Source: Gammaproteobacteria bacterium HGW-Gammaproteobacteria-2
GTDB lineage: Bacteria > Pseudomonadota > Gammaproteobacteria > Xanthomonadales > Xanthomonadaceae
Reading direction: 5' to 3'
Assembly (NCBI GenBank): GCA_002840015.1
Contig: PGZE01000031.1
Location: forward strand, 1-64,000
DNA length: 64,000 bases
Below are positions 27,116-36,951 of the stretch, in pieces (positions within the stretch are counted from its first letter, which is position 1; every line of letters starts with the position of its first letter). Made by a program: the position numbers and the translations under genes. The notes beneath the pieces were generated by a model. The model saw nothing but the letters and a program-made list of their open reading frames with translations, was not told the origin of the DNA and searched no databases.

Positions 27116-28126
27116 ATGCTCACCCGCCGACAGTTCCTGGTGGGCGCCGGATCCGGCGCTGGCGCGGCCGCCAGCCTCGCCAGTGCGCCCGCTCAGGCGC
27201 TGGCACGCGAGCCGCAGCCGCTGTCCGCCGAGGCAGTGGGCATTCTTTATGACTCCACCCTGTGCATCGGCTGTCAGGCCTGTGTGTCGGCCTGCCGCGT
27301 CGCCAACGACGTGCAGATTGCGCATGTGCCGGCGCCGCTCGCCGACTGGAACGCGGCCAACACCTGGGCACTGGCCGAGGATCTCGATGGCGAAACGCTG
27401 AACGTCATCAAGGTGTATCGCAACGGCAGCGCGGCGGTGAAGGATCGCGACAGCGACGGTTTCGCCTTCATGAAGCGGCATTGTCTGCACTGCGTCGATC
27501 CGAGTTGCGTTTCGGTGTGCCCGGTGCAGGCGATGACCAAGGACCCGGTGACCGGCATCGTCGGCTACAACCCGGATGCCTGCATCGGCTGCCGCTACTG
27601 CTCATACGCGTGTCCGTACGGCGTGCCGCAGTTCGATCTCAATCGCGCCTTCGGCCAGATCAACAAGTGCGAGATGTGCCGCCACCTGCAGGCCAAGGGC
27701 GAGATCCCCGCCTGTTGCGATGTCTGCCCGACCGGGGCCTCGCTGTTCGGGCCGGTGGCGTTGTTGCAGGCCGAGGCTGATCGGCGTCTGGCCGCCGAAC
27801 CGGGGACAGCGTTGCGTTTCTCACGCGGCGATATCCGTGATGATCGCCCGGATCACGAGGCAGCGACAGCGCATTACGTCAAACACGTCTACGGCAAGAC
27901 CGAAGTCGGCGGCACCCAGGTGCGGTATCTGTCGGGCGTGGCGTTCGCCAGGCTCGGTTTACCGACGCTGGACGATTTCGCGCCGGTGCGTTTTGTCGAG
28001 GGCTTGCAGCACCGCCTTTACAACTACCTGCTGGCGCCGCTGGTGGTGCTGTTCGGGTTGGCCTGGGTGGTTCGACGCAACAAGCCGCGCATCGATGCCG
28101 GTGACGAATCGACGGAGGAGAACTGA
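27116..28126 (+). CDS. hybA: Hydrogenase 2-type iron-sulfur protein HybA
   Basis: HybA links the periplasmic hydrogenase dimer to the membrane subunit HybB. The 336 residues begin with a Tat signal (MLTRRQFLVGAG). Four ferredoxin-type cysteine groups follow, including CIGCQACVSAC, CLHCVDPSCVSVCP, CIGCRYCSYACPYG and CEMCRHLQAKGEIPACCDVCP, enough for four [4Fe-4S] clusters. A C-terminal membrane anchor (LYNYLLAPLVVLFGLAWVV) is present. The start lies three bases after the hybO stop. Confidence 0.94.
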   Translation: MLTRRQFLVGAGSGAGAAASLASAPAQALAREPQPLSAEAVGILYDSTLCIGCQACVSACRVANDVQIAHVPAPLADWNAANTWALAEDLDGETLNVIKVYRNGSAAVKDRDSDGFAFMKRHCLHCVDPSCVSVCPVQAMTKDPVTGIVGYNPDACIGCRYCSYACPYGVPQFDLNRAFGQINKCEMCRHLQAKGEIPACCDVCPTGASLFGPVALLQAEADRRLAAEPGTALRFSRGDIRDDRPDHEAATAHYVKHVYGKTEVGGTQVRYLSGVAFARLGLPTLDDFAPVRFVEGLQHRLYNYLLAPLVVLFGLAWVVRRNKPRIDAGDESTEEN

Positions 28127-28127
28127 G

Positions 28128-29285
28128 ATGTCTGGCCATCCGGACCGACTGCGCGGCAGCGCATTGTTCTCGCCGTTCACCCTGGTGCTTGGCCTGCTGG
28201 TGCTGATCGGTGGTTTCTTTTTGCTCAAGCGCTTCATTTTTGGCCTCGGCGCGGTCACCCATCTCAGTGCCGGCTATCCCTGGGGGATCTGGGTCACCTG
28301 GGATCTGATCATCGGCAGCGCGCTGGGTTGCGGCGGTTTTGCGATGGCGATCCTGATCTATGCCTTCAACCGTGGTCAGTACCATCCATTGATGCGCCCG
28401 GCGTTGTTGAGCAGCCTTTTTGGCTACCTGCTCGCCGGCGCGGCAGCGGTGTTCGACATGGGTCGCTGGTGGCAGTTCTACAACCTGCTGCTGCCATGGC
28501 ACTGGAACTTCAACTCGGTGATGCTGGAAACCGGCCTGTGCGTATCGGCGTACACCCTGTTGCTGATGGTTGAGTTCGCACCGACCGTGCTGGAGCGCTT
28601 CGGGGTGGAAACCTGGCGGCGGCGTCTGGAGCGGGTGATGTGGTTCATCATCGCGCTTGGCATCCTGTTGCCGCTGATGCACCAGTCCTCGCTCGGCTCG
28701 ATCCTGCTGGTGCTCGGCCACAAACTCTCGCCGCTGTACAACACACCGTGGTTGCCGCTGTTGTTCGTGAGCTCGGCGCTGACCATGGGTTACGGGCTGG
28801 TCATCGTCGAGGCGACTGTGGTTTCGCGCAGTTTCCGGCGGGCCTCCGAGCATGCGTTGCTGTCGCAGCTATCGAAAGTGGTGGGCTGGCTGCTGGCTGG
28901 ATGGTTGGCGTTTCGCTGGGGCGATCTGCTGTGGCGCGGCGCACTGGGCGATGCGTTGGCGATGACTGGTCTGGCCTGGTCGTTCTGGGTCGAAAACACG
29001 TTCGCCGCGTTTGCCGTGTATGCCTTCCTCACACCCAAGGCGCGTCGCGATGAAGTGATGACCTTCCTGGGTGGGGTGGCGTTGATGCTGTTTGGATTCA
29101 TGTATCGCATCGATGCCTACCTGGTCGCCTACACGCCGGCCGTCGATGGCTATCAATACTTCCCGTCGGCGCCGGAGTTTTTGGTGACCCTGGGCGTCAC
29201 CGCGCTGGAGATTCTGTTGTACCTCACCTTCATCAAATTGTTCCCGGTGCTGCACTCGCCAACACCGCGACTCACGCGCGCCTGA
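28128..29285 (+). CDS. hybB: Hydrogenase membrane subunit HybB (NrfD family)
   Basis: HybB is the polytopic NrfD-family partner that passes electrons to the quinone pool. The product has 385 residues and about ten membrane helices. Recognisable segments are YPWGIWVTWDLIIGSALGCGG and MHQSSLGSILLVLGHKLSPL. ATG 28128 follows the hybA stop by one base and has GGAGGAG upstream. A longer upstream reading in the same frame is a shadow of hybA. Confidence 0.93.
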   Translation: MSGHPDRLRGSALFSPFTLVLGLLVLIGGFFLLKRFIFGLGAVTHLSAGYPWGIWVTWDLIIGSALGCGGFAMAILIYAFNRGQYHPLMRPALLSSLFGYLLAGAAAVFDMGRWWQFYNLLLPWHWNFNSVMLETGLCVSAYTLLLMVEFAPTVLERFGVETWRRRLERVMWFIIALGILLPLMHQSSLGSILLVLGHKLSPLYNTPWLPLLFVSSALTMGYGLVIVEATVVSRSFRRASEHALLSQLSKVVGWLLAGWLAFRWGDLLWRGALGDALAMTGLAWSFWVENTFAAFAVYAFLTPKARRDEVMTFLGGVALMLFGFMYRIDAYLVAYTPAVDGYQYFPSAPEFLVTLGVTALEILLYLTFIKLFPVLHSPTPRLTRA

Positions 29286-29298
29286 ATCGGAGAGCCAC

Positions 29299-31005
29299 AT
29301 GACTCGTGTAGTGATCGATCCCATCACCCGCATCGAGGGGCATTTGCGCGTCGATGTCGAGGTTGACCGCGGTCGCGTGACCAAAGCATGGTCCTCCGGC
29401 CAGATGTGGCGCGGCATCGAACTGATCCTGAAAGGCCGCGATCCACGCGATGCGTGGGTGTTCGCACAGCGCATCTGCGGCGTGTGTACCACCGTTCACG
29501 CAGTCGCCTCGGTGCGTGCCGTGGAGAACGCCCTGCAATTGCCGGTGCCGTTGAATGCGCAGTACATTCGCAACCTGATCATCACCGCGCATGGTATCCA
29601 CGATCATCTGGTCCACTTCTACCAACTTGCCGCGCTCGACTGGGTCGATATCGTTTCCTCGCTCAAGGGCGACCCGAGCGGCGCCTCGGCGCTGGCGCAA
29701 TCGCTGTCCGAGTACAAAGGCAATTCGATACAGCAAATGCAGGCGGCACGCGATCGGCTGACCAACTTTGTCGGCAGTGGCCAGCTCGGTGTTTATGCGT
29801 CCGGCTATTGGGGCCATCCGGCGATGAAGCTGCCGCCCGATGCCAACCTGATGGCCGCGGCGCATTACCTGCAGGCGCTGGAAGTGCAACGCACCGCCAA
29901 CAAGATCGTCGCCATCCTCGGCGGCAAGACCCCGCACATCCAGAATCTGGCCGTTGGTGGCGTCGCCAATCCGATCAACCCCGACAGCCAGTCGACGCTG
30001 ACCCTGGAGCGGTTGTACGCGGTGAAGGCGTTGATCGACGAACTCGGCGACTTCGTGCACAACGCGATGATGGCCGACGTGGCCGCGGTCGGCGCGCTGT
30101 ATGCGGAATGGACCGGTTACGGCAAGGGCATCACCAACTATCTGTCGGTGCCCGACTTGCCGCTGGACACGATGGGCACGACGTTCGAGTTGCCCGGCGG
30201 CTACATTCCGGATGGCGACCTCGGCAAGTTCCGCGCGATCGGCGACTATCAGGACGCGTTTTTCCGCGACGGCGTGAAGGAGGAAATCGGTCACGCCTGG
30301 TATCAGTATCAGGGCAACGACGCCGCGCTGCATCCGTGGGATGGGCAGACCGAGCCACACTACACCGAGTTTCAGGACGACGGCAAATACTCGTGGATCA
30401 AGGCGCCGACCTTCCATGGCGAGCGCATGCAGGTCGGCCCGCTGGCCAATGTGCTGGCGATGGCAGCGGCCGGCCACGACTCGACCACCCGCCATCTCAA
30501 CAAGTTGATCGATCTGGCCAGCACCGTCGCCGGCACCCGTATTCCGATCAGCGCGCTGCATTCGACCATCGGCCGGATCGCTGCGCGCGCAGTGCGTTGC
30601 GCGGTGTTGCACGACAGCCTGGTCAATCAGTGGAGCCTGTTGATGGCGAACATAGCCAAACGCGATTTCGATACCTGGAACCGACCGGTGTTTCCGAAGG
30701 GCGAGATCCGCGGCTTCGGCTTCCATGAAGCACCGCGCGGCGTGCTCTCGCACTGGGTGGTGATCGAGGACGGCAAGATCAAGAACTATCAGGCGGTGGT
30801 GCCTTCGACCTGGAATGCTGGTCCACGCGATGATCAGGGTCGCCCGGGACCGTACGAGGCAGCGTTGCTCGACAACCCGGTGGCCGACGCCGAGTTGCCG
30901 CTGGAAGTGCTGCGCACGATCCACAGCTTCGATCCGTGCATCGCCTGCGCGATCCACATGACCGATCCGCAGCAGCGGCCCATCGTCCAGGTCAAGGCAT
31001 TTTGA
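29299..31005 (+). CDS. hybC: [NiFe] hydrogenase large subunit HybC
   Basis: The large subunit holds the Ni-Fe(CN)2CO site for H2 oxidation. It has 568 residues. The N-terminal L1 motif RICGVCTTVHA supplies C60 and C63. The C-terminal L2 motif DPCIACAIH supplies C547 and C550. Cleavage after His553 would remove the last 15 residues (MTDPQQRPIVQVKAF), as HybD does in E. coli, so the protein is made as a precursor. It has no Tat signal and should be exported with HybO. Confidence 0.97.
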   Translation: MTRVVIDPITRIEGHLRVDVEVDRGRVTKAWSSGQMWRGIELILKGRDPRDAWVFAQRICGVCTTVHAVASVRAVENALQLPVPLNAQYIRNLIITAHGIHDHLVHFYQLAALDWVDIVSSLKGDPSGASALAQSLSEYKGNSIQQMQAARDRLTNFVGSGQLGVYASGYWGHPAMKLPPDANLMAAAHYLQALEVQRTANKIVAILGGKTPHIQNLAVGGVANPINPDSQSTLTLERLYAVKALIDELGDFVHNAMMADVAAVGALYAEWTGYGKGITNYLSVPDLPLDTMGTTFELPGGYIPDGDLGKFRAIGDYQDAFFRDGVKEEIGHAWYQYQGNDAALHPWDGQTEPHYTEFQDDGKYSWIKAPTFHGERMQVGPLANVLAMAAAGHDSTTRHLNKLIDLASTVAGTRIPISALHSTIGRIAARAVRCAVLHDSLVNQWSLLMANIAKRDFDTWNRPVFPKGEIRGFGFHEAPRGVLSHWVVIEDGKIKNYQAVVPSTWNAGPRDDQGRPGPYEAALLDNPVADAELPLEVLRTIHSFDPCIACAIHMTDPQQRPIVQVKAF

Positions 31006-31007
31006 GC

Positions 31008-31499
31008 GTGAACATTCTGGTGCTTGGCATCGGCAACATCCTGCTCGAGGACGAAGGCATCGGCGTGCATGTGGTCGAGCGGTTGCAGGCGCGCTATGAC
31101 TTGCCGGAGAACGTCGTCGCACTCGACGGCGGCACCTCGGGCATGACCCTGCTCGACGATCTGGCGGCGTGCGAGCACCTGCTGGTGGTCGACTGCGGCC
31201 GACTCGATTTGCCGCCCGGTTCCGTGCGCGAATTTGTTGGCGACGCGGTGCCGGCATTTTTCCAGCAACGCATCTCGCCGCATCAGATCGGCCTGTCCGA
31301 CCTGCTGGCTGCCGCCGCATTGATCGATGTGTTGCCGGCCGGACTGTCGCTGATCGCGATCGAGCCCGAGAGCATCGAGCTGGGCACCGCGATGACGGCG
31401 ACCGGTGAGCGCGCCTGTGAGGCCGCGCTCGAACGCGTGTGCGAACGCCTGGCACAGTTGGGCGCGCCGGCGTTGCCGCGCCACCGTCAGGTGGCCTGA
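31008..31499 (+). CDS. hybD: Hydrogenase maturation endopeptidase
   Basis: This nickel-dependent protease removes the C-terminal extension of HybC after metal insertion. GTG 31008, two bases past the hybC stop, gives 163 residues beginning VNILVLGIGNILLEDEGIGV. Conserved Glu and Asp (LEDEGIG, VVDCGRLD) and the histidine in RISPHQIGLSDLL are the nickel-sensing residues of the family. Confidence 0.93.
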   Translation: MNILVLGIGNILLEDEGIGVHVVERLQARYDLPENVVALDGGTSGMTLLDDLAACEHLLVVDCGRLDLPPGSVREFVGDAVPAFFQQRISPHQIGLSDLLAAAALIDVLPAGLSLIAIEPESIELGTAMTATGERACEAALERVCERLAQLGAPALPRHRQVA

Positions 31500-31747
31500 T
31501 GTGTTTCGCCGCGCCAGCGCGTGTGGTTGAGGTCGCACCTGGGTTTGCGATGATCGAGCGTGGAGCCGAGCGGCTGCCGATCCTGCTGCATCTGCTCGAT
31601 GAGCCGGTTGCGGTCGGCGATTGGCTGGCGGTGCAGGCACAGCGCTTTGCGGTGGCGCGTTTGAGCGCCGGGGAAGCGGCTGAATTGCTCGATCTGTACC
31701 AACGCATCGAGCACCAGTTGGGCGATCACGAGAGGGTAACGGCATGA
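31499..31747 (+). CDS. HypC/HybG-family maturation chaperone, copy 1
   Basis: This 82-residue protein starts MCFAAPARVVEV, with the essential Cys2 of the HypC family that carries the Fe(CN)2CO intermediate. It lies between hybD and hybE, the position of a system-specific chaperone (HybG or HupF). A second, different hypC is at 36951. The start overlaps the hybD stop. Confidence 0.88.
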   Translation: MCFAAPARVVEVAPGFAMIERGAERLPILLHLLDEPVAVGDWLAVQAQRFAVARLSAGEAAELLDLYQRIEHQLGDHERVTA

Positions 31748-32220
31748 ACGCACATCAGGCAGACCTGCGGATATCCAGCCTCGCCATACGCTTTGCCCAG
31801 ATCGGCGATGAGCAGATGCGCGATCTACCGTTCTACAACCCGAATCTCGCGGTCGAGGCCTGGGATTTTTCCGAGTTCGACGACGCCGACCTGATCGGGG
31901 TGCTGATCACGCCATGGTTCATGAATCTGGTGCTGCTGCCACTGGAGCATGAGCCGATCGACAACAATCGTTATGGCGCATCACGGATGCTGGTGCTGGC
32001 CGGTGGCGAGCGTCGGTTTCTGTATGGCGGCGATCCGGCGGTGGGCGCCTTCTGGGCGCATTCGCTGCACTCGCCAATGCAGAAGTTCAGCTCGCAGGCG
32101 CACGCGCGCACTCAAGCGCGGCTGCTTCTGGCACAGGCCCTGACCCGCGACGAGCGCGCGCCATCGGCTTTGTGCAACCCCGGCCGACGCGCGTTGTTCG
32201 CACGGACATCGGACTTGTAA
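31744..32220 (+). CDS. hybE: [NiFe] hydrogenase assembly chaperone HybE
   Basis: HybE-family proteins (also HupJ/HoxT) help assemble or proofread the cofactor-bearing subunits before Tat export. The 158-residue product contains FYNPNLAVEAWDF, GVLITPWFMNLVLLP and the ERRFLYGGDPAVGAFWAHSLHSPM region typical of the family. The rubredoxin domain fused or adjacent in some systems is absent here. It overlaps the preceding hypC-like gene by four bases. Confidence 0.88.
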   Translation: MNAHQADLRISSLAIRFAQIGDEQMRDLPFYNPNLAVEAWDFSEFDDADLIGVLITPWFMNLVLLPLEHEPIDNNRYGASRMLVLAGGERRFLYGGDPAVGAFWAHSLHSPMQKFSSQAHARTQARLLLAQALTRDERAPSALCNPGRRALFARTSDL

Positions 32221-32321
32221 CGGCGCGCACGCGCGGATTACGGATCGTCGGCTGTTTTGATCTGGATCATGCCGGCTGCGGCCGGAGTGTGGCCTGATGG
32301 CACTCACGCTGCCAGCGGCGG

Positions 32322-33494
32322 GTGCCCGATATGGACGACACGCTCAGAACGGTTGCTTCGTTTGACGATGTCAACGAGGGCATCGAGCTGCGCTTGCGTC
32401 TGCGGATTGCGGCAGGGCGGGTTGCCGCACTGGAAATCAGCAATGCCCGACCCGCCGCCTTGCTGGCGGTTCTGCGTGGCCGCCGTGCCGACGAGGTGCC
32501 AGCGCTGGTGCAGCGGCTGTTTCCGATCTGCGGCAACGCGCATGCACTGGCCTGCGCAGGCGCCATCGCGGCAGCGCGGGGTGATGACCGCCATCGCCAC
32601 GCCGAACAACAACGCGATCTGCTGTGGGCCGAACTGGCGGTGGCGCATGGCTGGCGCTGCCTGATCGACTGGCCGGCAGCGCTCGGGCGGCCGCCGCAGT
32701 TGGCAGAGCTGCGCGAGTTGATGGACAGCGCCGGGCGCTTGCGTGCGCTGGCGCAAACGCTACCACCGGCCAACGCGGACGCGCGCACGCGAGCCCGCAA
32801 CGATCTGGCCAACGCGCTGGCTCAGGCGGTGTTTGGCGACAACACACCGCGCGCCCTGCACGCGGCAGCGCTGTGCGCGTGGGTCGGCACTCAGGCGAGC
32901 CCGCTGCACGAACTGCTGGATGTCATCCAGGGCTCACCGTTGGCCAGTCTGCGCCAGCCCGATGTGACGCTTCTGTCCACGCCCACAGCCAGCTGGTTTG
33001 CCGCCCGGCTGTCGGCCAATCCCGATTTCGGCCGCCACCCCAGCGCCGACGGCATGGCCGCCGAGGTCGGTGCCTATGCCCGCTGCAGCAGCGCCGAACG
33101 TGCGCTGTTCGATGCCTCCGGGCCGCTCGCTGCGCGCCTGCTGGCGATGCTGGCATCGGCGGCGGCGTTGGTCACCCGCTTGCGCGAGGCGGCCCAGGGG
33201 CTGCTGCCCGCCGTGGTGGTCGACGCGTGCTCGCCCTTGCCGGCCAGCGGCTGCGCAGTAGTCGATACGGTGCGTGGGCCATTGGCGTACTGGGTGCGGC
33301 TTGAAGCCGATCGCATCGCCGATCTGCGCTCGCTGGCGCCGACCGAATGGATGCTGCACCCGCGCGGGGTGTTGTACCAGTGGTTGCCTGGCTTGCCTGC
33401 CGAAGCTGCGCAACACGCCGCACGGCTGGCACTGGCCGCGGTCGATCCGTGCGCGGTGACCGCTATCGCGCTGGAGGGCATGGCCGATGCATGA
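32322..33494 (+). CDS. HupK/HoxV-like hydrogenase cofactor scaffold
   Basis: The 390-residue protein resembles a degenerate large subunit. An L1-like motif FPICGNAHALAC (C70, H74) and an L2-like end VDPCAVTAIALEG (C377) each keep one cysteine of the usual pair. That pattern fits HupK/HoxV scaffolds proposed to hold the iron part of the cofactor. The middle is alanine- and leucine-rich with no other motif. GTG 32322 or ATG 32331 may be the start. A 101-base gap before it is the largest within the operon. It overlaps hypA by eight bases. Confidence 0.75.
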   Translation: MPDMDDTLRTVASFDDVNEGIELRLRLRIAAGRVAALEISNARPAALLAVLRGRRADEVPALVQRLFPICGNAHALACAGAIAAARGDDRHRHAEQQRDLLWAELAVAHGWRCLIDWPAALGRPPQLAELRELMDSAGRLRALAQTLPPANADARTRARNDLANALAQAVFGDNTPRALHAAALCAWVGTQASPLHELLDVIQGSPLASLRQPDVTLLSTPTASWFAARLSANPDFGRHPSADGMAAEVGAYARCSSAERALFDASGPLAARLLAMLASAAALVTRLREAAQGLLPAVVVDACSPLPASGCAVVDTVRGPLAYWVRLEADRIADLRSLAPTEWMLHPRGVLYQWLPGLPAEAAQHAARLALAAVDPCAVTAIALEGMADA

Positions 33495-33828
33495 GCTGTC
33501 GCTGTGCCTGTCGATGATCGATCTGGTTGCCGAGCGCGTGCGCGCCGAGGGTGCGCATCGCGTACTGCGGATCGGCGTGGATGTTGGTGCACTCGGCCAC
33601 GTCGAGCCGCAGGCGCTGGCGTTTTGTTTCGAGAGTGCCGCGCGCCAGACCGCAGTCGAAGGCGCACGGCTGGAAATTCGGGTCGTGCCGGGGCGGGCGT
33701 TCTGCTTTGATTGCGGTGAAGGAGTGATGATCCGGCAACGCGGCGATGCCTGCCCGCGTTGTGGCGGTGGCGCGCTGCGGATCGAGGATGGCGAACAACT
33801 GCGGGTTACCGAGATGGAGATTGTCTGA
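33487..33828 (+). CDS. hypA: Hydrogenase nickel incorporation protein HypA
   Basis: HypA delivers nickel to the large-subunit precursor with HypB. The 113 residues start MHELSLC, where His2 binds nickel. The zinc site is formed by CFDC and CPRC in the C-terminal half. It is translationally coupled to hypB (TGATG). Confidence 0.95.
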   Translation: MHELSLCLSMIDLVAERVRAEGAHRVLRIGVDVGALGHVEPQALAFCFESAARQTAVEGARLEIRVVPGRAFCFDCGEGVMIRQRGDACPRCGGGALRIEDGEQLRVTEMEIV

Positions 33829-34718
33829 TGTGTAAGATATGCGGATGCGAGAACGGCCAATTACGGATCGAGGGTGCGCTGTCGCCGGCGCACCCGCATG
33901 CCCACGATCACGTTCACCAACACGACCACGACCACGATCACGATCATCAGCACGCGCACGCACATAGCCATGCGCATGATCACCAGCACAGCGGCGACGG
34001 CGCGCTGCATTTCGGCAACGGCGCCGCCGGTGCCAGCGTGCCCGGTCAATCGCAGGCGCGGCTGGTACGGATCGAGCAGGACATCCTCGCCCGCAACGAT
34101 GCCATCGCCGCCGACAACCGGCGCGTGTTTGCCGCCGCCGGCGTGCTGGCATTGAACCTGATGTCCAGCCCGGGTGCCGGCAAGACCAGCTTGCTGGTGG
34201 CGACATTGGCGCTGCTGGGCGAGATGCGTGCGGCGGTGATCGAGGGCGATCAGGAAACCTCGGCCGATGCCGAACGCATCCGTGCCAGCGGGGTGCCAGC
34301 AATCCAGGTCAACACCGGCAAGGGCTGCCATCTCGATGCGCAGATGGTGGCGCAGGCGGCCCTGCACCTGGGCTTGCCCGAGCGTGGCCTGTTGTTTATC
34401 GAGAATGTCGGCAACCTGGTGTGCCCGGCCGGATTCGATCTGGGCGAAGCGCACAAGGTGGTGATCTGCTCGGTGACCGAAGGCGAGGACAAGCCGCTCA
34501 AGTATCCGGGCATGTTCGCCGCCGCCGATCTGTTGCTGGTATCGAAGATCGACCTGCTGCCGCATCTGGACTTCAATGTTGATCAACTGATCGCCAATGC
34601 GCGACGGATCAACCCCGGGATCGCGGTGCTGCGCGTATCGGCGCGTAGTGGCGAGGGCATGCAGCGCTGGCTGGGCTGGCTGCGCTCGGCGCTGGCGCTG
34701 CGACAGGCGGCGGAATAG
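33828..34718 (+). CDS. hypB: Hydrogenase maturation GTPase HypB with histidine-rich nickel store
   Basis: HypB is a SIMIBI-class GTPase that drives nickel insertion. The 296-residue product starts MCKICGC, the N-terminal CxxCGC nickel site. A histidine/aspartate-rich stretch lies at about residues 20-54 ([20 protein letters not shown]). The P-loop SSPGAGKTS is near residue 115, with [14 protein letters not shown] and [13 protein letters not shown] downstream. The store resembles that of rhizobial HypB and implies nickel sequestration as well as delivery. Confidence 0.96.
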   Translation: MCKICGCENGQLRIEGALSPAHPHAHDHVHQHDHDHDHDHQHAHAHSHAHDHQHSGDGALHFGNGAAGASVPGQSQARLVRIEQDILARNDAIAADNRRVFAAAGVLALNLMSSPGAGKTSLLVATLALLGEMRAAVIEGDQETSADAERIRASGVPAIQVNTGKGCHLDAQMVAQAALHLGLPERGLLFIENVGNLVCPAGFDLGEAHKVVICSVTEGEDKPLKYPGMFAAADLLLVSKIDLLPHLDFNVDQLIANARRINPGIAVLRVSARSGEGMQRWLGWLRSALALRQAAE

Positions 34719-34722
34719 CACG

Positions 34723-36951
34723 ATGGCAAGCGCTGCCACACGCGTGCGTGCGCGGGTCCGGGGCCGGGTGCAGGGCGTCGGCTTCCGCCCGTTCGTGTGG
34801 AAGCTGGCGCACCAGCACGGGCTGGGTGGCTGGGTGCTGAACGATGCCGACGGCGTGCTGCTGGAAGTGGAGGGCAGCGATTGCGATGCCTTCATCGCCG
34901 CGCTGCGCACGCAGGCGCCGCCGCTGTCGCGCATCGACTCGCTCAGCGTGCAGTCGCTCGCCTGCATCGGCAGCGTGGACTTCGAGATTGCCGCCAGCCG
35001 TGGCGGCGAGCACGCCAGCGCCACGGTTCCCGCCGATGTCGCGGTATGCGACGAGTGCCTGCACGAAATGTTCGATCCGGCCGACCGCCGCTACCGCTAC
35101 CCGTTCATCAATTGCACCCAATGCGGCCCGCGTTTCACCATCACCGCCGGGCTGCCCTACGACCGCCCGCAAACCGCGATGGCGGGGTTTGCCTTGTGCC
35201 CGGATTGCGCGCGCGAATACGCTGACCCGGCTGATCGTCGCTATCACGCGCAACCGGTCGCGTGCCCGGCTTGTGGTCCGACGCTCGATACCGACCCGGC
35301 GCAGATCGTTGCCGGCCTCGCACGCGGCGAGATTCTCGCGATCAAGGGGCTCGGCGGATTTCATCTGGCCTGCGATGCGCGCAATGCCGACACGGTTGCC
35401 CGCCTGCGCCGGCGTAAGGGCCGTGATCGCAAGCCGTTCGCGGTGATGGCATTGAACGCGGCCTCGGCACGCGCAGTGGCCGAAATATCGGAGGAAGAAC
35501 ACAGCCTGCTCGGCTCGCGGGCACGGCCGGTGGTGTTGCTGCGCTCGCGCGGGGTGTTGCCCGAGGCGGTGTCCGGTGGCCTGCCGAGCCTGGGCCTGAT
35601 GCTGGCTTATGCGCCGCTGCATCATCTGATTTTCCACGAGGCCGCCGGGCGGCCGGCGGGCACCGATTGGCTGCAAGCGCCGCATGACCTGATCCTGGTG
35701 ATGACCTCGGCCAACCCGGCCGGTGAACCGCTGGTGATCGGTGACGATGAAGCCCGCGCGCGGCTGCACAGCATCGCCGATGCCATCGTCGGCCATGATC
35801 GGCCGATCCTGACCCGTTGCGACGATTCGGTGCTGCGGGTGGTGGCCGGCGCGCCGGTATTCCTGCGCCGCTCGCGTGGTTATGTGCCCGATGGCATCCG
35901 TCTGGCCGAGGCCGGACCGCCGGTGCTGGCCCTGGGGGCCTTGCTCAAGTGCTGTACCTGCCTGCTGCGCGAGGATGAGGCGGTGCTCTCGCAGCATGTT
36001 GGCGATATCGAGTCCAGTGCCAGTTACGATTTTCTTGGCGAGAGTGTCGCCCACCTGCAGCGCCTGCTGCGGGTCGCGCCGCAGGCGATCGCCTGCGACC
36101 GGCATCCGGACTATCCCAGCAGCCGCTATGCGCGCGAGTCCGGGTTGCCGGTGATCGCGGTGCAGCATCATCACGCGCATCTGGCGGCGGTGGCCGCCGA
36201 GTACGGCATTACCGGTTCACTCACCGGTTTGATTCTCGACGGCTTCGGTCTCGGCGATGATGGCAGCCTGTGGGGCGGCGAGCTACTGCGCATGCACGGT
36301 AGCGCCTGTGCGCGGATCGGCCACCTCGCGCCACTGGCCTTGCCCGGCGGCGATGCCGCCGCGCGTGCACCGTGGCGGATGGCGGTAGCGGTGCTGCATG
36401 CGCTGGGTCGCGGCGATGAAATCGTTACGCGCTTCGCGCATGCCGATGCGGCGGGCATCGCACACCTGTTGCAGCGACAACTGAACACGCCGTTGACCAG
36501 CGCCTGCGGCCGTTTGTTCGATGCCGCCGCCGGCCTGCTCGGCGTGCGTGCCTTCAACACCTTCGAGGGTGAAGCGGCGATGGCGCTGGAAGCGCTGTGC
36601 AGGTGCCCGCGGGTGCTCGCTGGCGGTTGGCGATTGCGCGCTGGCGTGCTCGATTTTTCGCCGTTGCTCGATGCACTGATCGATCGCGATCCGGCCGATG
36701 GTGCCGATCTGTTCCACGGCACCCTGGCAGCCGGGCTGGCGGAGCTGGCACTGAGCGGCCTCAATGGCGAGCGGCAATTGGCAATTGCTGGCGGCTGTGC
36801 GGTCAACCGGCCGTTGCTGCACATGTTGCGCGCGCTGTTGGCGCGCCAAGGCGTCGACCTGCTGATTCCACGGCAGGCACCGCCCGGTGATGGCGGCCTG
36901 GCGCTGGGCCAGGCGCTGGTCGCCCGCCGCGTCATCCAGGAGCAAGGCTGA
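34723..36951 (+). CDS. hypF: Carbamoyltransferase HypF
   Basis: HypF turns carbamoyl phosphate into the thiocarbamate on HypE that becomes the cyanide ligands. From ATG 34723 it has 742 residues. In order these are an acylphosphatase domain (GRVQGVGFRPFVW), two zinc fingers (C109/C112/C131/C134 and C159/C162/C181/C184), a YrdC-like domain (AIKGLGGFHLACDA, RKGRDRKPFAVM) and a Kae1-like domain with VQHHHAHLAAV and GGCAVNRPL. All expected catalytic blocks are present. Confidence 0.96.
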   Translation: MASAATRVRARVRGRVQGVGFRPFVWKLAHQHGLGGWVLNDADGVLLEVEGSDCDAFIAALRTQAPPLSRIDSLSVQSLACIGSVDFEIAASRGGEHASATVPADVAVCDECLHEMFDPADRRYRYPFINCTQCGPRFTITAGLPYDRPQTAMAGFALCPDCAREYADPADRRYHAQPVACPACGPTLDTDPAQIVAGLARGEILAIKGLGGFHLACDARNADTVARLRRRKGRDRKPFAVMALNAASARAVAEISEEEHSLLGSRARPVVLLRSRGVLPEAVSGGLPSLGLMLAYAPLHHLIFHEAAGRPAGTDWLQAPHDLILVMTSANPAGEPLVIGDDEARARLHSIADAIVGHDRPILTRCDDSVLRVVAGAPVFLRRSRGYVPDGIRLAEAGPPVLALGALLKCCTCLLREDEAVLSQHVGDIESSASYDFLGESVAHLQRLLRVAPQAIACDRHPDYPSSRYARESGLPVIAVQHHHAHLAAVAAEYGITGSLTGLILDGFGLGDDGSLWGGELLRMHGSACARIGHLAPLALPGGDAAARAPWRMAVAVLHALGRGDEIVTRFAHADAAGIAHLLQRQLNTPLTSACGRLFDAAAGLLGVRAFNTFEGEAAMALEALCRCPRVLAGGWRLRAGVLDFSPLLDALIDRDPADGADLFHGTLAAGLAELALSGLNGERQLAIAGGCAVNRPLLHMLRALLARQGVDLLIPRQAPPGDGGLALGQALVARRVIQEQG

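Noticed and set aside
29272-31707. Long minus-strand open frame (811 codons) opposite hybC-hybD
   Set aside because: It mirrors highly conserved hydrogenase genes on the plus strand and has low-complexity Arg/His-rich content typical of a GC-rich shadow frame.
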